Notes: generated by a model from the sequence alone, not told the origin. 41,776 nt of DNA from an uncultured Schlesneria sp. (GCA_903840265.1 CAIMFH010000162.1:1-41776); one strand, 5' to 3'; positions 31,121 through 40,251 are shown, numbered from the stretch's first letter. A program made the numbers and translations.

Positions 31121-33193
31121 TCACTTCAACAAGGTCGGAAGATCATCAGGGGTTGTCACTCGAAAGCGTGGCTCGGGCTCGGGAATCACGAGTTCAAACA
31201 CCTGCTCGGTGAATCGGAACTGCTGCTTCAGCGCTGCAGCGCCGTACGGCTTGGCACTTCCCGAGACAGCCCCCGCCACGAGAACTGGCCGAGGTGCCAT
31301 CAACGCGGCGAGGTGCGGCACGTCACCGACATCGCGCAGGATCGCTGGAGCCATCAGTCCCAGACGTTGGCCTACATAAGGCTGATCAGTGACATAACTT
31401 CCCAGCGAGTTGACTGTCGCCACGCGGGAGATTCGATCATCAAGCGCTCCAGCACACAGCGCCACCAGCCCCGCGGTTCGCAAACCGATGACGGTGATCT
31501 CCTGAGGAAGCTTTCCGTCTTGTTCCTTTAAGGCGTCCAAGGTTCGCTGGACATCCCACGTCCATTGCCCCAATAACGGTCGGCCAATCCACAACGACCA
31601 CTCAGCGGAATTGTGATCGGGGGCTCGGCCAATGGTATCCCTCAGCACCGCCGCATTGCCGGTCGCTCGCAAATCAACTCCGACCACCATCCAACCGCTC
31701 GCTCGAAGCTGTTCCGCCAGTTTCCCCATTGAAGCGGCCTCGGCCCCGCCGTCCATATCGAGCACCAACGCGATTCGAGCGGCATCCACCACGACATTAC
31801 GTTTCAAGGTCAATGTCAGCCCCGGTTCGGGTTCGAACGTCAATGTCTCAATCTTGCTATCGGGATCACGCTCGGATTTGAGGTTTAGCGGTGATCGACT
31901 CGGCATATCGCCCAAGGCTTCTTGCAACTCGGTGATGCCGTGCTGGTGCATTGCGTTCCAGCCATCAATCGAGCTCGGGACTTCAATCTTGGCCAGGATT
32001 CGCTCTGCTTCGGCCGCGGCAAATCGCGGAATCGTGACGAAGTCGTCTGGCCGAGTTTCACCCGGAAAACAGCGCAGCAGTTCGGGGTCTTCGGTCTCGA
32101 TGGTGGGTTCGATGACAGGAGACCCGTCCCCCTCGCCCTTCAGATGCTTCGTCATCCAACCCAGCATTGCCTCGCGCATCGGTTGGTTATAGTTGTGTTC
32201 CGACTCAATAATCGTGTGTCGTACCGTCGCATCCTTGAAGAGCTTGGCGATCGCTTCGGCCCTCGCGACCGATTTCTTGGCCTCGTCCACCGAAAACTGG
32301 AATGCGTCTTTCGTGGCACTGGTCACCATCAATCCACGGTTCGCTGCCAGCCCCAACACGTCACCTTCCTCGGTGAAGGTCAAGGCCCCGGGAACCACTT
32401 CGCACATGCAACAGGCGGCACTCAGATAAGCCTGATAGTTGCCCACCGAACACGTCGGGACGACACAGCGAAACCGCTCGTCAAACGCGCCGGCATACAT
32501 CGTTTGATTGCCACCGCCGCTCGCCCCCGTGATCCCAATCCGCTCGGGATCGACTTCAGCTCGAGTACACAGATAATCAACGGCTCGCATGTTTTCGTAG
32601 ACTTGCAGGCCAGCCAGCGGCAACCCGACGGGCAGCAGCGTCGCCGCCACCATCTCGCCGTGATATTCCCCCAGCTTCTTCCCCACGGCTCTTTCGCCTG
32701 CCCCAAAAGCATCGACGCTCAACACGAAGAAACCCAACTTGACGGCCGCGATGCAACGCGACTGAACGACCGGATCCTGCTTGGCACCCGCCCAATGTCC
32801 ATGCACATTCAAAATGGCCGGCAATCGCCCCGGTTTGTCGGGAACATAGGCATTCGCGGTCATCCAGACGCCGGGCCGAGTTTGAAACATCAGCTTCTCG
32901 ACGCGATACCCCTCGCGCTCGAACTCACCGAATTTCCGCGGCTCCAAGTCACATGGCGTTTCCGGAAATCCACCCCAGGCCGCTAGAAGATGATCCTTCA
33001 GCAAGGCTCGACGATGTTGCCATTCATCCATCGTCAACGGCGCTGCGTCCCCTTTTCGCAGGTCTAATCCCAGTTGCTTCACAAAGGGACTGAACTGTCG
33101 CGGAGGCGGCAGAGGTTCGTCGGCAGAGACACTTGACGCAGACAGCGCCACGAATCCACTGAACAGGACTGCAAAGCTGCAACGCATCATCAT
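31121..33193 (-). CDS. Secreted alpha/beta hydrolase (acetyl xylan esterase-like), two-domain
   Basis: The 690-residue protein has a signal peptide (M-M-M-R-C-S-F-A-V-L-F-S-G-F-V-A-L-S-A, cleavage near V-S-A-D). The first domain is an alpha/beta hydrolase: N-V-H-G-H-W oxyanion-hole region, nucleophile Ser225 in G-A-S-G-G-G, and a later acid and His in E-S-E-H-N-Y. It resembles the acetyl xylan esterase/dienelactone hydrolase group common in planctomycetes. The C-terminal half (about 430-690) has the same fold pattern, with G-V-D-L-R-A-T-G and V-I-G-L-R-T-A-G at the elbow, but the Ser is missing, so it is probably inactive. Three Met codons stand at the start; the upstream gene's TGA overlaps them, so translation is coupled. 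Confidence 0.85.
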   Translation of the reverse strand: MMMRCSFAVLFSGFVALSASSVSADEPLPPPRQFSPFVKQLGLDLRKGDAAPLTMDEWQHRRALLKDHLLAAWGGFPETPCDLEPRKFGEFEREGYRVEKLMFQTRPGVWMTANAYVPDKPGRLPAILNVHGHWAGAKQDPVVQSRCIAAVKLGFFVLSVDAFGAGERAVGKKLGEYHGEMVAATLLPVGLPLAGLQVYENMRAVDYLCTRAEVDPERIGITGASGGGNQTMYAGAFDERFRCVVPTCSVGNYQAYLSAACCMCEVVPGALTFTEEGDVLGLAANRGLMVTSATKDAFQFSVDEAKKSVARAEAIAKLFKDATVRHTIIESEHNYNQPMREAMLGWMTKHLKGEGDGSPVIEPTIETEDPELLRCFPGETRPDDFVTIPRFAAAEAERILAKIEVPSSIDGWNAMHQHGITELQEALGDMPSRSPLNLKSERDPDSKIETLTFEPEPGLTLTLKRNVVVDAARIALVLDMDGGAEAASMGKLAEQLRASGWMVVGVDLRATGNAAVLRDTIGRAPDHNSAEWSLWIGRPLLGQWTWDVQRTLDALKEQDGKLPQEITVIGLRTAGLVALCAGALDDRISRVATVNSLGSYVTDQPYVGQRLGLMAPAILRDVGDVPHLAALMAPRPVLVAGAVSGSAKPYGAAALKQQFRFTEQVFELVIPEPEPRFRVTTPDDLPTLLK

Positions 33194-34569
33194 TCCTTGC
33201 CGGGTGGAGAAGACTTGGCTGCCAGAAACTTAATTGGCAATTTGTCGAGTTTGATTTCCAGCGGAAGATCTACAATCAACGTCGGCGCTTCGTAGACGAA
33301 ATGATATTGCGTGACCGGTCCCGCCAACTGCTCCCAGCGATAGTCAACACCCACGGCACCGTTGGACTGCAACGTCGTGTCGTAGTCAGTGAAGTCGAAT
33401 CGCTTACCGGCCTGATTCTCGAAATACACCGCATTGTGAAACATCCAGGTTCGATGCGATTCGAAGGCCGGCCCGCCAGTATCGTAGGCGACATTCACCT
33501 TGATCTCGGCTTGAACTTTCCCATCCGGTGGCCCTTCAAATTTGACTTCACGCAGCCGAACCGTCACGCCACCTCGTCGCCTGGCAGCCCCAGCGGTTTG
33601 AGAAGTTTGATCAAACACGATCCGTTCTGTGGCGGCAGCCAGTTGAACCGAGATTCGCCCACGCAGAGTGACCTCTTGGGGAGTGGTGGCAATGGGCATC
33701 AAAAAGTCGAACTGAACCGGAACTTCACGTCCCGCATCGCCAGCGGGCAGTTCGTAAGTAGCCGCGGGATTCCAAGGCTCCAGCCGCGAATCGCCAACCA
33801 TCGCCACCAGATCAGCCGCGGCGAAATGGAGGAACAAGGGTCGCAATCTCGGCTCCAGACTGAGTTTCCCAGAGATCCGCAGCAACTGATTCGTACCGTT
33901 ACCAACAATCGGACGAACCTCGGCCGACAGGATTGCCAAGCGGTAAGGCCCTGCCTGTTGAACCGCAAGCTCTTGGCGATCTGTTGCCTCGCGCGGACGC
34001 AGGATCAGCACACCCAATTGCGGATCGAACACGGCTCGCGTCTTCAGCACGCCGCAGATCTCGTCCAGGCAAGCCCAAAATGGCTGGTTGTCCCACTCCA
34101 CCGAAACGGCTGTATCACCGAGCAAACGAATGGCTGCGCCGAGTTCCACTCGATTCCGCGTTTGACGATTGATCTCCGAAAGCACCTCACCCACCGAGGC
34201 TCGGCCTGAAAATCGGACCAGAGAAGCATTCGCCGATTCTCGGGCGGCTCTCCGTTCAAGCTGAACTCGGATTCGCTTAAGCGACTCTCGAACAGACGCG
34301 CTGGAGGTCAGTTCTGGAGCGGGGAAGTACTTCAGACCTTCGGGCCCAAGATCCAACAAACCCCGCTCCGCTTTGGTGCGATCCACCAGAGCTGGCGCAT
34401 CCAACTGCTTGATCAAGGACTCGACCGAGGTCCGGACTTCGGTGGGGGACGCCAAATCAGCGGAATGGACGACCCCGATCGGTACAACCGCTGCAATCAG
34501 CACGGCCAGCATGCTCTGAGTCACCATTCGAATCGGCAATTGTCGCACTGCGAGTCTCCCGATCAGCAA
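33190..34569 (-). CDS. Secreted protein of unknown function, coupled to the esterase
   Basis: The 459-residue protein has a signal peptide within its first 37 residues (M-L-A-V-L-I-A-A-V-V-P-I-G-V-V-H-S-A). The start may also be the ATG at 34527, which removes 14 residues before it. A helical region with repeated Arg follows (about 38-115). After it comes a domain with a strand-turn pattern (R-F-S-G-R-A-S-V-G-E-V-L-S-E-I-N-R-Q-T) reminiscent of secretin/STN-like beta domains. The second half is all beta-like, with no catalytic motif. Its last codon and stop overlap the esterase start by four bases. It may serve as a membrane or export partner of the esterase; this is inference. Confidence 0.7.
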   Translation of the reverse strand: MLIGRLAVRQLPIRMVTQSMLAVLIAAVVPIGVVHSADLASPTEVRTSVESLIKQLDAPALVDRTKAERGLLDLGPEGLKYFPAPELTSSASVRESLKRIRVQLERRAARESANASLVRFSGRASVGEVLSEINRQTRNRVELGAAIRLLGDTAVSVEWDNQPFWACLDEICGVLKTRAVFDPQLGVLILRPREATDRQELAVQQAGPYRLAILSAEVRPIVGNGTNQLLRISGKLSLEPRLRPLFLHFAAADLVAMVGDSRLEPWNPAATYELPAGDAGREVPVQFDFLMPIATTPQEVTLRGRISVQLAAATERIVFDQTSQTAGAARRRGGVTVRLREVKFEGPPDGKVQAEIKVNVAYDTGGPAFESHRTWMFHNAVYFENQAGKRFDFTDYDTTLQSNGAVGVDYRWEQLAGPVTQYHFVYEAPTLIVDLPLEIKLDKLPIKFLAAKSSPPGKE

Positions 34570-34733
34570 GTCTACACCCCAAATTCCAGAACGGAAACTC
34601 GTCCGACCGCAGTTTGGCTCCGCTGTCGCAACCAGAAGAAGCTAAGTTTCGGCTACCGCGAGTGCTCGTTTTTGAACAACGACACCGCGGTCCGCCGCGA
34701 TGGTTGGCTTCGTGAATCAACTCGAGACAGCAG

Positions 34734-35804
34734 ATGAAACAACTGGTTGCCCTCATTTCTGCCTGTGCGCTCTTCCTGATCACACAGGGAATGATCATTG
34801 GTGGCGAGCCCATCGCCCTGCTTGAACTGCGCGTCGGCAAAGATCGCATCGCAGGACGAATTGCCGCACACGACGACCAGAAGTGCTGGCTGCTGACACG
34901 CGAAGGTCGATTGGCGTCGTTCAACACCGATGACGTCACAGATTTTCACGAGTTGGAACCGCGTTTTCGCCCCCTGTCGTCGCTCGACCTGCGTGATCAG
35001 CTTCAAAAGGACTTTGGACGCAACTTTGAAGTGAAAACCACCCAACACTACGTCGTCGTGGCCACGCGCTCGACGGCCGATCGGTACGCCACCCTCTTTG
35101 AAGGGCTCTATCGCCAGTTTCATGCTTACTTTTCGACCCGTGGGTTTCGCATGACCGACCCCGAGTTTCCGCTGATTGCCGTCGTCCAGCCAGACCAGCA
35201 GGCGTTCGTCGACTACTGCGTGGCGGAAGGGATTCGACCTCAACCTGGGCTCGTGGGCTGCTATTTACCCAATTCAAACCGCGTCGTCCTCTATGACCGG
35301 GGATCGTCAGCCGATGTCGACGGAACGATCATCCACGAGGCTACGCATCAAGTCGCGTTCAACACGGGAGTCCATTCACGAATCGGCCAATCGCCACATT
35401 GGCTCGTGGAAGGCCTCGCCACGCTATTTGAAGCGGAAGGCGTTCGCAAACTCGGCACCAAAGGCGACATCCAGGAACGCCTCAATCCCGAGCGATTTCA
35501 CTGGTTTCAGGAATACCGCCAGGAACGCCGCCCCGCGAAGTCATTAGAAGCATTCTTGCGAGAGGACGGCCTCTTCAAGAAGGCTCCACTCGATGCTTAC
35601 AGCCAGGCCTGGGCTCTCTCTTTCTATCTGGCCGAGACTCGACCAGTGGAATTTGCCAAGTATTTAAAGAGCGTGGCCACCCGAAATCCGTTGGAATCCT
35701 ACCCAGCCGACGCCAGAATCAAAGATTTCCGAGACGCATTTGGCCGCGACTTAGAGATCATCGAGAACGGCATGCTGCGATTTTTCAGTCGTTTCGGTGA
35801 ATAA
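34734..35804 (+). CDS. DUF1570-type secreted metallopeptidase
   Basis: The 356-residue protein has a signal peptide (M-K-Q-L-V-A-L-I-S-A-C-A-L-F-L-I-T-Q-G). A central peptidase-like domain contains H201-E-A-T-H205-Q, an HExxH zinc motif. The nearby L-V-E-G-L-A-T-L-F-E, 20-25 residues later, supplies a Glu that fits the third ligand of gluzincins. These features and the D-G-T-I-I-H-E-A-T-H-Q context are those of DUF1570 proteins, which are frequent in planctomycetes. Substrates are unknown. It stands alone, diverging from the esterase cluster across 164 bases, and is followed by the rpsL promoter region. The coding call is firm, the peptidase activity less so. Confidence 0.85.
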   Translation: MKQLVALISACALFLITQGMIIGGEPIALLELRVGKDRIAGRIAAHDDQKCWLLTREGRLASFNTDDVTDFHELEPRFRPLSSLDLRDQLQKDFGRNFEVKTTQHYVVVATRSTADRYATLFEGLYRQFHAYFSTRGFRMTDPEFPLIAVVQPDQQAFVDYCVAEGIRPQPGLVGCYLPNSNRVVLYDRGSSADVDGTIIHEATHQVAFNTGVHSRIGQSPHWLVEGLATLFEAEGVRKLGTKGDIQERLNPERFHWFQEYRQERRPAKSLEAFLREDGLFKKAPLDAYSQAWALSFYLAETRPVEFAKYLKSVATRNPLESYPADARIKDFRDAFGRDLEIIENGMLRFFSRFGE

Positions 35805-36110
35805 TCGACGAGGAAGTGGCTGCGCGACAACCACAACCGCCGCCACGATAACATGACGTAAACCACTTACAATAAAACACTTACTCCACACACCTCGTCA
35901 ATTCACGTCGATATTCCAAATCGGCCATTTGGTATTTTGGGTGATTTGTTTCGCCCCGACGGCGGCCATAAACAAGCAACCGATTGCTACGCTTGATATT
36001 GGCGCGGCTTGGGAATAAACTCCGCGACCCTGGTGTTTTGCGGGACCATTGTTTTCGCAAGGTGGCGGGTAGTCGTTGTTTTGTGACATTGATGATTGGG
36101 TATTCTGACG
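35805..36110. other. Spacer with rpsL promoter and leader
   Basis: These 306 bases hold the rpsL promoter (35993-36021) and a leader of about 85 bases. A hairpin CCAAAT-cggcc-ATTTGG (35926-35942) upstream of the promoter, followed by TATTTTGGG, might end the DUF1570 transcript. No clear ribosome binding site precedes rpsL, common in this phylum. Confidence 0.5.
35993..36021 (+). promoter_or_regulatory. Promoter for rpsL-rpsG
   Basis: TTGATA (35993-35998), a 17-base spacer and TAAACT (36016-36021) form a good sigma-70 promoter, about 90 bases upstream of rpsL and in the right direction. Confidence 0.6.
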
Positions 36111-36482
36111 ATGCCGACGATTAATCAGCTGATTCGTAAGCCTCGAAAGCACCAGCCGGTTCGGACAAAGACGCCCGTTCTGGAAGGATGTCCACAAAAA
36201 CGTGGCGTGTGCTTGCTTGTAAAAACCGTAACCCCGAAGAAGCCTAACTCAGCTCTCCGTAAGGTGGCTCGTGTTCGGTTGTCCAACGGGAAAGAAGTAA
36301 CGGCCTACATCCCCGGCGAAGGCCACAACCTGCAGGAACACTCCATTGTGCTTGTTCGCGGCGGTCGTGTGCGCGACTTGCCAGGGGTTCGCTACAAAAT
36401 CATTCGCGGTGTGCTGGATACCTTGGGTGTTGCCAAGAGAATGCAGGCCCGCAGCCGCTACGGTGCCAAGCGTCCGAAGTAA
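36111..36482 (+). CDS. rpsL: 30S ribosomal protein S12 with Arg88
   Basis: This 123-residue S12 is part of the decoding centre. Family signatures are [33 protein letters not shown] and [12 protein letters not shown]. Lys43 of the streptomycin site is present. Position 88, usually Lys (E. coli K87, counting without Met), is Arg (CGC, 36372-36374), a change known to give streptomycin resistance elsewhere. Asp89, the methylthiolation site, is kept. I chose the ATG of M-P-T-I-N-Q-L at 36111; an upstream in-frame ATG at 36096 is less usual for S12. rpsG follows 76 bases later. Confidence 0.98.
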   Translation: MPTINQLIRKPRKHQPVRTKTPVLEGCPQKRGVCLLVKTVTPKKPNSALRKVARVRLSNGKEVTAYIPGEGHNLQEHSIVLVRGGRVRDLPGVRYKIIRGVLDTLGVAKRMQARSRYGAKRPK

Positions 36483-36558
36483 CAAATTACTTCGTCGCTG
36501 CTGTTGCTAACTGGTGCCTCGCTTTAATTCACTGAGTTTTTCGTTTTTGGAGGTTTTG

Positions 36559-37032
36559 ATGGCTGATCGTTTCACAGCCAGCCGTTCGCAGTTGATGCCC
36601 GATGCCCGGTATGGTTCCAAGCTGGCGTCGAAGTTCATCAATTGCTTGATGAAAGACGGCAAGAAGAGCATCGCTCTCAATTCGTTCTACTCCGCAATGG
36701 ACATGATCGCCGAGAAGTTCCCCGAGCGACCTGCCATCGAAGTTTTTACAACCGCTGTCGAAAACTGCCGCCCTTCGATCGAAGTTCGATCCAAGCGAGT
36801 CGGTGGTGCCAACTATCAAGTTCCAACACCTGTGAATTCCAAGCGTCAGCAGACGCTTGCCATTCGCTGGCTACTGGAAGCCTGTCGCGACAAGAAGGGC
36901 CGTCCTATGGACCGCCGCTTGGCCGACGAGTTGATGGCTGCCTTCCGTCGTGAAGGTGCTGCCATCACCAAGCGTGAAAACGTCCACCGTATGGCCGACG
37001 CCAACAAGGCGTTCGCTCACTTCGCCTGGTAG
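36559..37032 (+). CDS. rpsG: 30S ribosomal protein S7
   Basis: This 157-residue S7 binds the 3' major domain of 16S rRNA and organises the small-subunit head. Features include [21 protein letters not shown] and Y-Q-V-P-x-x-V-N. The ATG at 36559 is preceded by GGAGG six bases before; an in-frame ATG at 36514 is not typical. A strong terminator follows, so fusA and tuf, which often come next in the str operon, are not co-transcribed here. Confidence 0.98.
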   Translation: MADRFTASRSQLMPDARYGSKLASKFINCLMKDGKKSIALNSFYSAMDMIAEKFPERPAIEVFTTAVENCRPSIEVRSKRVGGANYQVPTPVNSKRQQTLAIRWLLEACRDKKGRPMDRRLADELMAAFRREGAAITKRENVHRMADANKAFAHFAW

Positions 37033-37058
37033 TGCTAACGGCTACTTAGCAAGAATTC

Positions 37059-37096
37059 AAAGAGCCCCGGATGTCACGACATCCGGGGCTCTTTTT
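37059..37096 (+). terminator. Intrinsic terminator after rpsG
   Basis: AAAGAGCCCCGGATGT pairs with ACATCCGGGGCTCTTT (about 14-16 bp) around a 4-base loop, followed by T-rich sequence (TTTTTATT). It is a strong Rho-independent terminator and may also act for the convergent mqnD transcript. Confidence 0.92.
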
Positions 37097-37117
37097 ATTG
37101 CTAACGTCTGTGGGGTT

Positions 37118-37181
37118 TGTGCAGTCTTCGAAACACCCCACGAATGTTATTCGAATCGCTCTGTATTCTTAAGACTGCACA
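37118..37181. repeat. Inverted repeat between rpsG and mqnD
   Basis: TGTGCAGTCTT (37118-37128) is matched by AAGACTGCACA (37171-37181), 11 of 11 pairs, enclosing a small CGAAT-GTT-ATTCG hairpin (37141-37153). No open frame uses it. It could be an RNA structure or an intergenic repeat unit. Confidence 0.5.
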
Positions 37182-37244
37182 CATCCCACTTGCAGCAAGG
37201 CTTCAGCCATTCCCGCGCAGGCGGTGAAATCGCTGTCGCCTCGT

Positions 37245-37280
37245 CATCCGTGTTTGATCCGTGTCCATCCGTGGCTGAAA
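37245..37280. repeat. ATCCGTG tandem intergenic repeat
   Basis: Three copies of ATCCGTG stand 10-11 bases apart (37246, 37257 and 37267), ending in GGCTGAAA. The sequence resembles a widely dispersed short intergenic repeat that I recall from several environmental bacteria. It lies directly downstream of mqnD (plus-strand view). Confidence 0.6.
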
Positions 37281-37287
37281 CTCCTCT

Positions 37288-38118
37288 TTAGCCGATGAAT
37301 TCCAGATCAACCGGATGCGGAATGATCTTGGCATCATAAGCGCGTTTCAACAGTAGCGCCACGGCTTCGCGTCCCCGGGCCCCGAAGTCCAGAGTCCAAT
37401 CGTTGACGTACATGCCCACAAACTTGTCGGCCTGGCTGCGATCCAGATCTCGCCCGAACTGCAGAGCGTACGCCAGCGCCTCGGCACGATGGTTCAACGC
37501 GTACTGAATGCTTTGCTTCAGCAATACAGTCACCTCTTCCATCGCCTTTTGGCCCAGATCGCGGCGAATCGCGTTGCCACCCAGCGGCAATGGCAATCCC
37601 GTGTCTTCCATCCACCACTTGCCCAGATCGACGATCAGATGCAGACCGTCGTTCTGATACGTGAGCTGACCTTCGTGGATGATCAGCCCCGCGTCGACCT
37701 TGCCGGCCGCGGTGACAGCCAGGATCTCGTCAAATGGATAAACAACAGGAATAAAATCATCACCCAAGGCCAATTTCAGCGCCAGAAACGCCGTCGTCAG
37801 CTTGCCGGGAATAGCGATCGTCTTGCCGCGAAAATCGTTCAAACTTCCGGGCTGCTTCGCGACGATCATCGGACCATAGTTGTCGCCCATACTGGCACCG
37901 CACGCACACAAGGCGTACTTGTCGGTGACGTAGGCATAGCCGTGCAGGCTGACCGCGGTCAGTTCCAGTTCTCCGCGAAACGCTCGGTCGTTCAGCGTCT
38001 GGATGTCCTGCAATTCATGAGTGAACTGATACGATCCCGTGTCGATCTTGTTGTTCGCCAAGGCGTGGAACATGAACGCATCATCGGGATCTGGGCTGTG
38101 GCCAACGCGGATTAGCAT
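37288..38118 (-). CDS. mqnD: 1,4-dihydroxy-6-naphthoate synthase MqnD
   Basis: This 276-residue enzyme of the futalosine menaquinone pathway turns cyclic de-hypoxanthine futalosine into 1,4-dihydroxy-6-naphthoate. The signature H-S-P-D-P-D-D-A-F-M-F-H-A-L is at 7-20, followed by L-T-A-V-S-L-H-G-Y-A, a central I-I-H-E-G-Q-L-T-Y and W-W-M-E-D-T-G-L-P-L-P-L-G-G-N-A-I, all typical of MqnD. It has the periplasmic-binding-protein fold but no signal peptide, so it is cytoplasmic. The other mqn genes are not here. It converges on rpsG across the terminator and repeats. Confidence 0.95.
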   Translation of the reverse strand: MLIRVGHSPDPDDAFMFHALANNKIDTGSYQFTHELQDIQTLNDRAFRGELELTAVSLHGYAYVTDKYALCACGASMGDNYGPMIVAKQPGSLNDFRGKTIAIPGKLTTAFLALKLALGDDFIPVVYPFDEILAVTAAGKVDAGLIIHEGQLTYQNDGLHLIVDLGKWWMEDTGLPLPLGGNAIRRDLGQKAMEEVTVLLKQSIQYALNHRAEALAYALQFGRDLDRSQADKFVGMYVNDWTLDFGARGREAVALLLKRAYDAKIIPHPVDLEFIG

Positions 38119-38318
38119 GATTCGGTGGATTCAATAGAGTTCGGAGGCGGTATTCGACACATCGCATGGTTGCGAGCGGTAAACTGAGGCATCATAGTCG
38201 GCACTCGATCAGTTGACTACACGCCCGCAGCGATCCACCAGGTTCAACAGACTACTTTGATGCCTCGCAGCCAATGCGAGAATTTTGCCAGTATCTCCGC
38301 TAAACACGTTATCTCCCC

Positions 38319-40232
38319 ATGAGTCTGCTGACCGTTACCGATCTCGTCCGCCAATTCGATGTCGAACCCGTCTTAAACCGGGCGACGTTCGACGTTCGCC
38401 TCGGCGACCGCATCGGTCTGGTCGGGCCGAACGGGGCCGGCAAGACCACGCTGCTCAGAATCCTGGTCGGCCTGGATCATCCCGATTCCGGACAGATTCA
38501 GATCGCGTCGAGTTCCGACATTGTTCTGCTCGAACAGCATCCCGATTTCGCCGCGGGGCGAACACTGATTCAAGAGGCCCGCGAGGGGCTCGCCACGATC
38601 TATCAACTGCAACGTGAATCCGATGAGATCGCTCATCAGATGGCGGGACTTGCTGACTCCCCGGAATCGCAGCGACTTCATAAGCGCTACGACTTTGTTC
38701 AGCACGAACTGCAGCGGCTGAATGGATTCCAGGTCGATCATCGCATCGACGAAGTGCTGCAAGGTCTGGGGTTCGACAAGTCGCAATATGATCAGCCACT
38801 GGCGACCCTCAGCGGTGGTCAGCAGAATCGCGTCCTGCTCGCTCGGATGCTGCTGCGAGCCCCCGAGTTGATGCTGCTCGATGAGCCGACCAATCACCTC
38901 GATATCGCCGCGACACAGTGGCTCGAGCAGTTCCTGATCGACTCCGGCCGAACCATGATCGTCGTCAGCCACGATCGATACTTCCTTGATCGAATCTGCA
39001 CTCGCATCCTCGAACAACATCGCGGCAAACTCACCGATTACCCCGGCAACTTCTCGAAGTACTGGCAACTGCGTCACGAACGACAGGCGGTCTCGCAAAA
39101 GACATTCGAGAAGCAGCAGGAGTACATCGAAAAGACTGAGGAATTCATCCGCAGAAACAAGTCCGGGCAACTCTCTAAGCAAGCCAAAGACCGCGAGCAA
39201 AAGCTCGCGCGAGTCGAAATCGTCGACACGATCGCCGACATCAGCGGCCCGACGATGGGATTTGCCGAACCGACTCGGACCGGCGATTGGGTCGTCGACG
39301 CCGAAGGACTGACCAAGGGTTTTGTACCGGGACAACCACTCTTTTCCGATGTGACTCTGCAGATCAAACGCGGCGAACGCTGGGGAATCCTCGGCCCCAA
39401 TGGTGCGGGCAAGACGACCCTCTTGCGAACGCTACTCGGCGAACTGAAGCCCGATGCGGGCCGCGTGCGATTCGGAACCGGCGTCAACGTCGCCTACTTC
39501 GATCAACAATTGTCGAGCGTCGATCCCAGCCTGGACGCCATGGAAGCGATCCGCCCGTCCGATGTGGCCCGCTACACCGACGGACAGCTTCGCGATCTGC
39601 TCGCCAAGTTCGGCGTGAAGGGAGACCTCGCCATTCAACAAGTCGGGGCCATGAGCGGTGGCGAACGCAGCAAAGTGGCACTCGCCAAGATCGCCGCCCT
39701 GCAGCCAAATGTCTTGGTCCTCGACGAACCGACCAATCACCTGGACTTGTGGTCTCGCGACGCTCTCGAAATGGCGTTGAAAGGCTTTGACGGAACGCTG
39801 CTGTTTGTCAGCCACGACCGCTATTTCCTCGATCAGGTTGCTGATCACGTGCTCGTTGTCGAACCAGGCGGCTGGGCCACCTACGAAGGAAACTACTCCG
39901 ACTACACGCTGTTCCTGAAGAATCGCGAGACCGAACTCAAAGCCGCCGAGGCCGCCAGCGGAAACCGCGACAAGGCTCCTCGCTCAGACGACACGCGAGT
40001 CCCTCGTGAAACACGCCGCAAGCGAATGTTTCCCTATCGCAAAGTCGCCGACATCGAAACCGAGATCGCTGAAAAAGAAGTAGTCGTCGCTCAATGTGAA
40101 GCGAACCTCGTTGACGTTGCCTATCACCGGGATGCTGCGAAAATGAAAGCGAACCTGGAGCTCTACGAATCCACCAAGGCCGCCCTGGTAAAACTCTACG
40201 AGCACTGGGAAGAGGCGGTCGAGTTAAACTGA
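38319..40232 (+). CDS. ABC-F family ATPase (Uup/EttA-type)
   Basis: This 637-residue cytoplasmic protein has two ABC ATPase domains and no membrane segment. The Walker A motifs are G-P-N-G-A-G-K-T-T at 36-44 and 359-367. Signatures are L-S-G-G-Q and M-S-G-G-E, and the Walker B motifs are L-L-D-E-P-T-N-H-L-D and V-L-D-E-P-T-N-H-L-D. A charged linker (about 245-300, E-K-Q-Q-E-Y-I-E-K-T-E-E-F-I-R-R-N) joins the two halves, as in ribosome-acting ABC-F proteins. The C-terminal 60 residues form a coiled coil, as in Uup. Members act on ribosomes; no specific antibiotic resistance can be inferred. The next gene begins 19 bases after. Confidence 0.95.
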   Translation: MSLLTVTDLVRQFDVEPVLNRATFDVRLGDRIGLVGPNGAGKTTLLRILVGLDHPDSGQIQIASSSDIVLLEQHPDFAAGRTLIQEAREGLATIYQLQRESDEIAHQMAGLADSPESQRLHKRYDFVQHELQRLNGFQVDHRIDEVLQGLGFDKSQYDQPLATLSGGQQNRVLLARMLLRAPELMLLDEPTNHLDIAATQWLEQFLIDSGRTMIVVSHDRYFLDRICTRILEQHRGKLTDYPGNFSKYWQLRHERQAVSQKTFEKQQEYIEKTEEFIRRNKSGQLSKQAKDREQKLARVEIVDTIADISGPTMGFAEPTRTGDWVVDAEGLTKGFVPGQPLFSDVTLQIKRGERWGILGPNGAGKTTLLRTLLGELKPDAGRVRFGTGVNVAYFDQQLSSVDPSLDAMEAIRPSDVARYTDGQLRDLLAKFGVKGDLAIQQVGAMSGGERSKVALAKIAALQPNVLVLDEPTNHLDLWSRDALEMALKGFDGTLLFVSHDRYFLDQVADHVLVVEPGGWATYEGNYSDYTLFLKNRETELKAAEAASGNRDKAPRSDDTRVPRETRRKRMFPYRKVADIETEIAEKEVVVAQCEANLVDVAYHRDAAKMKANLELYESTKAALVKLYEHWEEAVELN

Positions 40233-40251
40233 GTCGCTAAAAGAGACACGG

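Noticed and set aside
37288-38118. Periplasmic solute-binding protein
   Set aside because: It lacks a signal peptide and carries the H-S-P-D-P-D-D-A-F-M-F signature of MqnD.
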